A DNA stretch of 41,008 nt from Phycisphaerales bacterium. Its GTDB lineage: Bacteria > Planctomycetota > Phycisphaerae > Phycisphaerales > UBA1924. A program made the translations under genes and the position numbers. Positions 1-8,531 of this stretch are shown piece after piece. Under the pieces are notes generated by a model. That model saw nothing but the letters and a program-made list of their open reading frames with translations. It had not been told where the DNA came from and searched no databases. The stretch's first letter is position 1, and every line of letters starts with the position of its first letter. The stretch is taken from assembly GCA_013360695.1 (NCBI GenBank), contig JABWBC010000014.1, forward strand, positions 1-41,008, in the 5' to 3' direction.

Positions 1-1838
<1,838 letters not shown>

Positions 1839-2185
1839 CGACGCCGCGATCTCTCGCGACCGGCTGGCAGACCAGAACTCGTGACGACTCACGAGCTCCC
1901 CGGAACTCACCTCGGCCTTCCGTCTTCCACCCCTCACGGGGCTTCCGCCGGATCGCCTCGATGAACCCCGAAGGATTCCATCGGCGCTCATATTCAATGC
2001 TTGCTTTCTTCGTTCTGACGTCTCCATCGGCGGCCGAATCCGCGGGAAATCCCGCTTCCTCGCCCACGCGACGGATCGTCTCGTTCGTCAGTATCCGGTT
2101 GTCAAAGAGCTCGGACTCGACCGGGATCAACCCGATTTTCGCCCCGCCGCAGTCGCGGCGACCTCAACCGCTCCGGTTTAGAGGT
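1839..2185 (-). other. Leader (5' external spacer) of the 23S rRNA transcript
   Basis: About 350 nt separate the predicted transcription start from the 5' end of the 23S gene. I see no open frame with coding character and no tRNA cloverleaf here. It contains a boxA-like site and several GC-rich short inverted repeats that may form a processing stem with the 3' flank, which lies outside the window. The start at about 2185 is inferred from the promoter call. Confidence 0.6.
2098..2110 (-). promoter_or_regulatory. boxA-like antitermination site in the 23S leader
   Basis: Read on the minus strand the site is GCTCTTTGACAAC, very close to the E. coli rrn boxA core TGCTCTTTAACA. In E. coli boxA is bound by NusB and S10 and lets RNA polymerase pass Rho-dependent terminators in rRNA. 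Its position between the predicted promoter and the 23S gene is what an independently transcribed rRNA unit needs. The function is inferred from motif and position. Confidence 0.6.
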
Positions 2186-2191
2186 GGGAGG

Positions 2192-2219
2192 ACTCTAGGA
2201 ATCGACCCCCCGGAGTCAA
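2192..2219 (-). promoter_or_regulatory. Probable sigma70-type promoter of the 23S gene
   Basis: On the minus strand TTGACT (2214-2219) and TAGAGT (2192-2197) are separated by 16 bp. This is the best -35/-10 pair between the upstream terminator and the 23S gene. An A-rich stretch lies upstream (about 2235-2255) and could act as an UP-like element. The -35 box sits in one arm of an inverted repeat. Confidence 0.5.
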
Positions 2220-2246
2220 GCACATCCCGACTCGTTTTTTGACTCC
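2212..2246. repeat. 8-bp inverted repeat at the 23S promoter
   Basis: GGAGTCAA at 2212-2219 and TTGACTCC at 2239-2246 form a perfect inverted repeat with a 19-bp gap. One arm covers the predicted -35 box of the 23S promoter. It could be a regulator binding site or chance; only the symmetry and location support a role. Confidence 0.4.
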
Positions 2247-2303
2247 ATTTTCGCATCGCTCGCGTTCGGATAACGATCGCACCAATCGAAAACCGATCGC
2301 GTC

Positions 2304-2336
2304 AAAAAAACACGCCCCGGCGGGTTCGCCGGGGCG
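2304..2336 (-). terminator. Rho-independent terminator of the pilM-like operon
   Basis: On the minus strand a perfect 10-bp GC stem (arms 2327-2336 and 2313-2322, loop AACC) is followed by TG and seven Ts. It lies 25 nt past the stop codon of the last operon gene and insulates that operon from the 23S unit downstream. Confidence 0.9.
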
Positions 2337-2361
2337 CTGAAAACCATTATCGGACTTCGAC

Positions 2362-4503
2362 TTAGCCGCCACCACCACCGGCTCCATCGTTGCCGTCGTC
2401 GCGCGGGCGACGGGAGGCGGGTTCATCCGCTCCCGGTCGGTTACCCGTTGGCTGAGGAAGATCCTGTGGGTTCACGGCCTTCACGCGCGGGCGGCCCTGG
2501 TTTTCGCCCATCTTCGCGTTGGCGGCCAAACGTCTATAGAGGTCGCTGGCGGCGTCGACATCCGGGTAGCGAACCACGATCTGTCCCGCCTGATCGCGGA
2601 AGAAAGTGCGGAAACGGGCCTTGCTGCCGCGCTCGCCGGACGCTGGCAGGGCGGAGGTGTCGAGCATCATGGCGTTGACCATGAAGTCGATCGTCCTGGC
2701 GGCGGGTTTGGAAAGGCCGTCGTCTTCGAGCTTGGGCGTTTCGGTGTTGGCGGTTGGCTGCTCGCGTTCATTGACCTCGCCACGCCGGCGCCGGCCGCCC
2801 TCTTCGCCGTGTCCGCCGCCATCGCGTTCGTCGGGCGTGGCCTGGGTGATCTTGGGCTTGGCGCCGGCCTTGAGCTTTTCCATGTCCCAGAGGCGCAGCT
2901 CTTCGGGGAGCTTGGCCTGGGCGGCGAGGACGTCGCCCGGCTCGATCGAGGCCGAGCCCTTGCGCCAGAAGCCGTAGTAGAACTTGTACATCTCGGCCGA
3001 GGCGCGGGCGCCGCCGAGCTGGTCGGCGGGCGAGGCGCCGGTGATGAAGTAGTACTCCTTGGCTTCGACCGTGACGGGATCGGTCCATTCCGACCAATCG
3101 CCGCGGGACACGGGCGAATCCGCGTCGGCCTTCTGGGCGTCGATCAGCTTCTGCCCATAGAGCGGGTTGTTCGTTACGACGCGCAGGCGATAGCGGTACG
3201 TCGCGCCAGGTTCGGCGGTGATGTCGTGCGTCCACACGCGGACCTTCGGATCGTCCAAGAGCGGCAGGCGCCGGGCGGCATCCTCGTTCGCGGCCTGCTC
3301 GGGCTGGTTCATTTTGTCGAGTTCGCCCTGGGCCTTGACGATCTTGCCCTGGACCTCTTCAAGCCTGGTTTCCAGGGGATTCTTCTTCACCGCCGGCTGC
3401 TGGCCGGGGCGATTCCGGCGCTCATCCGGGGGTGGGGTCGGGCTTCGTCCCGGGCCCGGTCCCGGCCGGCCGCCGCCACCACCGTGGCCTTCGTCGCGCG
3501 ATTCTTCGCGCCCGCTCTGGCGATCGGTCGCCTGCTTGCCCTGTTGCTCGAGTCGGCGCTTGAGCGTCGCCTCTTCTTTCACCCAGTCGTTGATCTGACG
3601 CTGGATGCGGTCCATCTTTTCGGTCTTGGTCTCGCCGGTCGACATCTCGCTGGGCGGCGTCCATTCCGGGCCGGCGATGATGTTGTAATACGTCGGGCGC
3701 ATCACCAGGTCCTGGGCCGCCGACGCCTGCGCCACCAACATGGGCATGTCGCCCTTGCTCTTGACGGCCTTGTCAAGGTCTTTGAGCATGCTGACGCGTC
3801 CGGGCATGGGGGGCACGATCGTCGCCTCGCCCCACTCGCCGCTGGACATCTGGCGTTCACGCTCCATCTCGACCGCCACGACGCCCATCTGACCGCGCCA
3901 CCAACCCAAAGGGATCGAGCGGGGATCGCCCTCGGGGTCCAGCTCGAGCGCCTTGGTCAGGGCCGTCCCGTCGAAGACGGCTTCAACGCTGACGGCCTGC
4001 TTGTCGAAGGGCTGCTCCTTCGGGAGGAGCTTGGCGAGATCGTCGTTGGAGATGACCTCCATCGGGTCGATGGCGCTGGCGAAGGTCGCGGCAACGACGC
4101 CGGTCGGTGCGGGAACGGCCAAGGGCGCGATCGGGGATTCGGCCCCGGCGCCCATGTCGGCCACGCCTCCCGCGCCCAGCGAGAGCTTGGGCGACAGCGC
4201 CACGATGTTCTTGCTCGGCGACACGCCCTTGGTAAGGCGGTCCTCGAACCGCTTGAGCACGTCGGCGCGGGGCGGGGCGGGAAGTTCGGGCGACGCCGAA
4301 CCGACCTTGGCCAGGACGGCCTGAGCCTGGGTCGCGACCGGGCCGTAGGCCTTGTCGGGATCGACCGTCTGGCCGCCGACGCTGATCTGGTTGCCCGGGC
4401 CCACGAACTGCCACGCCAGCACGCCCAGGAGGGATGCGCCGACGATTCCGAACAGCGCCTTGTCGACGTACTGCTCGAACGGGTTGATGCCTTTGAGTTT
4501 CAT
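2362..4503 (-). CDS. Membrane-anchored protein, third gene of pilM-like operon
   Basis: The protein has 713 residues and no family I can name. It has a short cytoplasmic N-terminus and one membrane segment (about 17-33, LFGIVGASLLGVLAWQFV); the rest would be outside the inner membrane. Predicted coiled-coil stretches lie near 295-325 and 375-400, with a Gly/Pro/Arg-rich linker (about 326-372) between them. A beta-rich, fibronectin-like segment follows around 420-480 (VRVWTHDI, YRYRLRVV), and the tail is disordered, ending in a run of Gly. The ATG at 4503 is preferred over in-frame starts further upstream because GAGG lies about 8 nt before it and the earlier starts would run into the preceding gene. 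It is the last gene of the operon, 55 bp after its neighbour, with a terminator just downstream. By position it could be a PilO/PilP-like alignment or secretion component, but no sequence motif proves this. Confidence 0.85.
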   Translation of the reverse strand: MKLKGINPFEQYVDKALFGIVGASLLGVLAWQFVGPGNQISVGGQTVDPDKAYGPVATQAQAVLAKVGSASPELPAPPRADVLKRFEDRLTKGVSPSKNIVALSPKLSLGAGGVADMGAGAESPIAPLAVPAPTGVVAATFASAIDPMEVISNDDLAKLLPKEQPFDKQAVSVEAVFDGTALTKALELDPEGDPRSIPLGWWRGQMGVVAVEMERERQMSSGEWGEATIVPPMPGRVSMLKDLDKAVKSKGDMPMLVAQASAAQDLVMRPTYYNIIAGPEWTPPSEMSTGETKTEKMDRIQRQINDWVKEEATLKRRLEQQGKQATDRQSGREESRDEGHGGGGGRPGPGPGRSPTPPPDERRNRPGQQPAVKKNPLETRLEEVQGKIVKAQGELDKMNQPEQAANEDAARRLPLLDDPKVRVWTHDITAEPGATYRYRLRVVTNNPLYGQKLIDAQKADADSPVSRGDWSEWTDPVTVEAKEYYFITGASPADQLGGARASAEMYKFYYGFWRKGSASIEPGDVLAAQAKLPEELRLWDMEKLKAGAKPKITQATPDERDGGGHGEEGGRRRRGEVNEREQPTANTETPKLEDDGLSKPAARTIDFMVNAMMLDTSALPASGERGSKARFRTFFRDQAGQIVVRYPDVDAASDLYRRLAANAKMGENQGRPRVKAVNPQDLPQPTGNRPGADEPASRRPRDDGNDGAGGGGG

Positions 4504-4558
4504 CTGCGTTCCTCCACACGCCGCACTCGCGGCGTTGGCTTGCTTCATCCCAGATCGC

Positions 4559-5935
4559 CTACTTATCGCCTTCCTTCTCGTTCTTCTTCTCGGCGTCCGC
4601 GGGGGCGGCCTCGCCCTCGGCGGGTTTGTCTTCGGGGATGCCGAGGCGCTCACGCAGGGCCTTGGGCATCCAGGGCTGCATCCAGGACCGGAGCCACACG
4701 GTCTCGACCTCGATGGTCGCCTTCACGACCGACGCGTCGCCGTAGTAGTACCCGCGTTCGAGCTCGGCCCATGCGTCGAGATCGGCCAGGTCGATGTCGG
4801 TGATGGTCATGAAATTCGTCTGCGCGAAGGCATCGAAGAGCTTGGGGATCATGGCGGAGTCGACGACCAGATCGACGGTGGCGCGCCGGATGTCGTACAT
4901 CCCGTTTTCCGGGCCGGACCAGCGGCCCGTAACGGACTTGGCGAAATCGGGCTTGATCTCCGCGTTGGGGTTGGCGGCGGGGGGCGCTGACGCTGATTCC
5001 TCGCCGCTCGACGAGGACGGCCGTTCGATCCGGGCGTAAGGCGTGTCCTTGATGAGCACGCGCACGACGCGCTTCACGGCGCCCTGGTCCACGTTCAGAG
5101 GACGCCCGCCGCTGTCGGTGTTGGCGGCGGCCAGGGCGTGGAGGATGTCGCTGAACATCCAGTAATCGGCCTGCCAGCCGAAGCACTCGTCCAGGCTAGG
5201 GAGCATCTTGGGCTTCACGCGCAGGAGGCTCATGCCGCGACCGGTGTCGACCGCGAAGGCGTCGAGCCCGGCGTAAAGGGTGATCTCACGGGCCCGGGCC
5301 TGGTATTCGCCCAGGCGACGCGCCACGGTCTTCTCCAGGATTCGAGCGGCCTCTTCGGGCGTAAGCGCACGATTGGCGTTCTGACCGACGATCGCCTCCC
5401 GCTCGCGGGTCGCGACGTCGGCCAGGATGGGGCCCAGCTTGTCCGCGGGGCGCGGGCCTCCGGCGCGGACGGCGTCGAGCAGCTCCTGGTAGACCGACGC
5501 GCGAGACTCCTTGCCGATCAGGCGATCGGCGAGCTCAAAGGGGAGCGTTTGAAGTGCTTCGCCCGTGGCGTTCGGGAAGAGCCCCTCGACCAGCGGCTTG
5601 TGGTCGCGCTGATTGAATCGCACCGCGCGGGCCACCACGCCCTCGGCCTGCTGGAGGACCGCCTCCTTGTGCTTCTTGAAGAACTCGGTGCGCACCGCGT
5701 TGGGCACGTCGCTCTGGGTCACGGCCGGCTCGGAGGGATCGAGCGTCGGGACCGCGTACGACACTTTCATGTTCAGCTTGTCGGCGTCGGCTTTGACCTC
5801 GGCTTCGCGTTTGGTCTTGATCGAGTCGTTCCACTTGGAACTAAAGACGTATCCGACCGGGAGAACGACCAGCACCACCAGCGTGGAGATCACCACGAGC
5901 AGGTGCCCCTTGATCCATGCGAGAATGGGCTTCAT
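4559..5935 (-). CDS. Single-pass membrane protein, second gene of pilM-like operon (PilO position)
   Basis: The protein has 458 residues with an N-terminal membrane segment (about 9-31) after a short basic start, then a long soluble, probably periplasmic, alpha/beta region and a charged Lys/Glu tail. The start ATG overlaps the stop of the upstream pilM-like gene as ATGA, which indicates translational coupling. In type IV pilus and type II secretion systems PilM, PilN and PilO are encoded in this order, and PilO has this topology. The length exceeds classic PilO (about 200 residues) and I see no diagnostic motif, so PilO-like is inference from order and topology only. Confidence 0.85.
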   Translation of the reverse strand: MKPILAWIKGHLLVVISTLVVLVVLPVGYVFSSKWNDSIKTKREAEVKADADKLNMKVSYAVPTLDPSEPAVTQSDVPNAVRTEFFKKHKEAVLQQAEGVVARAVRFNQRDHKPLVEGLFPNATGEALQTLPFELADRLIGKESRASVYQELLDAVRAGGPRPADKLGPILADVATREREAIVGQNANRALTPEEAARILEKTVARRLGEYQARAREITLYAGLDAFAVDTGRGMSLLRVKPKMLPSLDECFGWQADYWMFSDILHALAAANTDSGGRPLNVDQGAVKRVVRVLIKDTPYARIERPSSSSGEESASAPPAANPNAEIKPDFAKSVTGRWSGPENGMYDIRRATVDLVVDSAMIPKLFDAFAQTNFMTITDIDLADLDAWAELERGYYYGDASVVKATIEVETVWLRSWMQPWMPKALRERLGIPEDKPAEGEAAPADAEKKNEKEGDK

Positions 5936-8082
5936 TCCTTGCCCTCCTTCTTGGGAGCGTCGCCGGCGTTTTCGCCGGGTTTGGGCGGGCCCTTGATCTT
6001 GACGGTCCAGCGGAGTGTGACGTTGGCGGTCTTGAGCTTCTCGGGCTTGACGGGTTTCACCGACGCGAGCGGGGCGAGCTGCTCGACCTCGGCGCTGGTG
6101 CCGGATTCACCGCCTGACAGCGATGCCGCTCCACCGCTGCTGGCGGGCTCGGCCTCGGGCTGCGCGGCGCGCTCATCGAATCCGCCACCTCCGCCGTGTT
6201 CGCCGCGCCGGGGCGCTCCGCCGATTCGCGGGCCCTGGCTGGCGTTGGGATCGTACATGCGTTCGAGGTCGGACTGCGAGTTTCCGGTTCGTCGCGGGGC
6301 CGGGCCGCTGCTGACCTGCGTGCTCGCGTCGTTGCCCGCACCCAGGCCCGACGCGATCCCGCCGGCTTCCTCCACGGTGAGGTCGGCGATGTCGGGCGGA
6401 ACGATTTCGTAGGGCACGCCGTCGCGTTTGCCGTTGTCCTTGAGCCACTTCTGGAGCGTGGCGATGGCGAACTTGCGGGCCTCGGGTGTGTAGGTCGTGG
6501 CGAGCAGCTCGATCTTGATCGAGCCGAGCGAGCCGTCCTCGACGGCGGGGGCGCTCTCGCCGGAACTCTCGTCGCCCTTGGGGGCGTCGGCGCCCGGCGG
6601 GCGGTAAACCGTGTTGAAGGCGCGGAGCGAGAAGGCGTCGGGCGTGCCCGCGGGGGGCGCAACCTCGGGCTTGGCCCACGACGCCGCTGCGTTCTCAGCC
6701 GATGCCATCATCAGGCCAAGGTCGTTGACCAAATGGGAATGGATCTCGCGGGCCTGGGTGAGTCCCAGGAGATTGGCGGCCCGGAAATCGGTCTCACCGG
6801 AACCGAGAACCTTGGCGTCATCGGCGAAGCGCTTGGCCTCGTTCAACTCGTTGATCGCCTGGTCGATCTGGGTGGGGCGCTGCGAGCCAGCGATGGCGGT
6901 CGAATCGATGAATGGGCGGAGGAACATCGCGCCGCCTGTCAAGACGGCCAAGCCGGCCGCGGCGGCGAACCAGCGCGACTTGGTCTTCCACATGGATTCA
7001 CGCACCACGGCGGCGGGCATGAGGTTGGCGTTGATGGCGTTGAGGCCCAGGCCCTGAAGCGCCAGTCCGTAGGCGGTCGAGAGTTGCAGCGAGGCTTCCT
7101 TGAACTGGGCCTGACGCGCGGGGTCCTTGATTGCATCGAGGTTGACGCGTTTGAACTCCTCGATGCGGTAGACGTCCATCGAGAGCTGCTGCTTGAGGTA
7201 CTTGCGCAGGCCGGGAAGCTGGAACGTGGAGCCCATGCCGACCAGGCGCACGATCTTGGCGTCCTTGTGGAGGGACTGGTAGTACCCGATGGAGCGTTGC
7301 ACGTCCTGGGCGAGGTCGGTGAAGACCGATCGCATCGCCTGGAAAACGTGGCGGGCGTTGGGGCCTTCGTCGGCCTCCCTCTTGAGCTTCTCTGCCTTGG
7401 GATACGTGAGCTTGAAGGTATTGACCAGCGCGTCGGTGAACTGGTGCCCGCCGATGGGGAAGGTGCGGACCCACACGCGCCCGGACTCGGCGATGATGAC
7501 GTCGGTGGAGGTGGTGCCGACGTCGAGGATCAGCGTGCCGGGGGTCTGCTCGGAGAACTGGAGGTCGTAGGCCAGCGCGTTGTATGCCGCCACGGGGCTG
7601 AGATTGACGTAATCCGGCGTGATCCCGACGTCCTGGAGCATCTGCAGCCGCTCCATGATGCGGTCGCGGGTGATCGCGAAGATGCCGACCTCAACGTCGG
7701 GCGAATCGGGGCTGACAAACGTCTGGTAGTCCCATTCGACCTGGTCGAGCGGGAAGGGAATCTGTTGCACGGCCTCGAACTTCACGATGGCCGGAACCTT
7801 CTTGGGCTCCACGGGCGGGAGCTTGGTGAAGCGGGCAAAGGCCGAGTGGCCGGGAACGGAGACGGCGATCGCGGCCTTGCTCAGATCGACCTGGCTGACG
7901 AGCTGACCCAGCGCGATGCGCATGGCGTCGTTCTGGTCGAGGCCGGGCGTGCTGAGCACTTTCTGGTGCGGGACGACGAGGTATTCGAGCACGTTGACGC
8001 CGCTGGAGCCTTCTTCAAGCTTGATTGCTTTGACGGCGCCGGCGCCGATCTCGATTCCCCAGCACGCGGAAGATGATGCCAT
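5932..8082 (-). CDS. pilM: PilM-like ATPase fused to a PilN-like membrane domain
   Basis: The protein has 716 residues. Residues 1 to about 345 form a PilM/FtsA-type actin-like ATPase: WGIEIGAGAVKAIKL near the start (phosphate-1 loop), LILDVGTTSTDVII at 184-197 (phosphate-2 loop) and VRLVGMGSTF at 278-287 (adenosine loop). Residues 352-370 (NLMPAAVVRESMWKTKSRW) resemble the N-terminal INLLP peptide of PilN, which docks on PilM in known systems. A membrane segment (about 371-388), a helical region and a long disordered and beta-containing C-terminal part follow. The ATG at 8082 has AGGAGTG about 6 nt before it. It is the first gene of a three-gene operon with an ATGA overlap to the next. The likely role is the cytoplasm-to-inner-membrane platform of a type IV pilus or pseudopilus machine. 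No pilus motor (PilB/PilT) or secretin gene is in the window. Confidence 0.9.
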   Translation of the reverse strand: MASSSACWGIEIGAGAVKAIKLEEGSSGVNVLEYLVVPHQKVLSTPGLDQNDAMRIALGQLVSQVDLSKAAIAVSVPGHSAFARFTKLPPVEPKKVPAIVKFEAVQQIPFPLDQVEWDYQTFVSPDSPDVEVGIFAITRDRIMERLQMLQDVGITPDYVNLSPVAAYNALAYDLQFSEQTPGTLILDVGTTSTDVIIAESGRVWVRTFPIGGHQFTDALVNTFKLTYPKAEKLKREADEGPNARHVFQAMRSVFTDLAQDVQRSIGYYQSLHKDAKIVRLVGMGSTFQLPGLRKYLKQQLSMDVYRIEEFKRVNLDAIKDPARQAQFKEASLQLSTAYGLALQGLGLNAINANLMPAAVVRESMWKTKSRWFAAAAGLAVLTGGAMFLRPFIDSTAIAGSQRPTQIDQAINELNEAKRFADDAKVLGSGETDFRAANLLGLTQAREIHSHLVNDLGLMMASAENAAASWAKPEVAPPAGTPDAFSLRAFNTVYRPPGADAPKGDESSGESAPAVEDGSLGSIKIELLATTYTPEARKFAIATLQKWLKDNGKRDGVPYEIVPPDIADLTVEEAGGIASGLGAGNDASTQVSSGPAPRRTGNSQSDLERMYDPNASQGPRIGGAPRRGEHGGGGGFDERAAQPEAEPASSGGAASLSGGESGTSAEVEQLAPLASVKPVKPEKLKTANVTLRWTVKIKGPPKPGENAGDAPKKEGKE

Positions 8083-8498
8083 TGGTCACTCCTGGCCCCC
8101 AAAACGGGCGAAACCGAGGCGAAACGACGACCCTCGGCGGGGCATGGGCACCCCACCGTTTCTCAATCCTGCACCGACCGGTTGGGGTCGGGCGGAGGAT
8201 GGTACACAAACAGGGCCCGTGCGGGGACTCCATTTGTGGCGTTCGGAGAGATACGCGGGGGGTGGTAGGCGAGTTTCCGGGCCGCGTGGAGGTGTGACAG
8301 GGGCGTGACAATCGGGTGGGCCTGGACGGGGTATTCGCCCCATCATCGGTTCAATTCGAGAAGGTGGGCGCTCGGCGCGCAAAGGAGTTTGGTTTAGACT
8401 GGCGCGGTTCAGGCACCGGGCCGCCGGGCGGGAGCATGAAGATGGATCATGTTCGATCGCCTGTGGATTTGTGACTCGCGTGTCCTAAATTACCACAT
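8083..8498. other. Divergent intergenic region between pilM-like operon and EF-G-like gene
   Basis: No convincing gene is present. A small hairpin (CCGACC 8174-8179 with GGTCGG 8186-8191) is visible. TACCAT on the minus strand (8199-8204) and TAAATT on the plus strand (8486-8491) could be -10 boxes for the two divergent units, but neither has a good -35 box at normal spacing, so no promoter is called. Confidence 0.4.
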
Positions 8499-8525
8499 GC
8501 CCGCCGAAGGGCGGCGGGCGGGAGG
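8499..8525 (+). promoter_or_regulatory. Hairpin directly before the ribosome binding site of the EF-G-like gene
   Basis: GCCCGCCG (8499-8506) and CGGCGGGC (8512-8519) form a perfect 8-bp stem with a 5-nt loop. The SD sequence GGAGG (8521-8525) starts one base after the stem and lies 6 nt before the ATG at 8532. Such a stable stem touching the SD may affect ribosome loading; its role is inferred. Confidence 0.5.
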
Positions 8526-8531
8526 TGTTCT

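Noticed and set aside
2809-4803. 664-residue open frame on the plus strand opposite the pilM-like operon
   Set aside because: It is antisense to two genes with clear starts and domains and has repetitive GLG/HLG/RR composition typical of GC-rich shadow frames.
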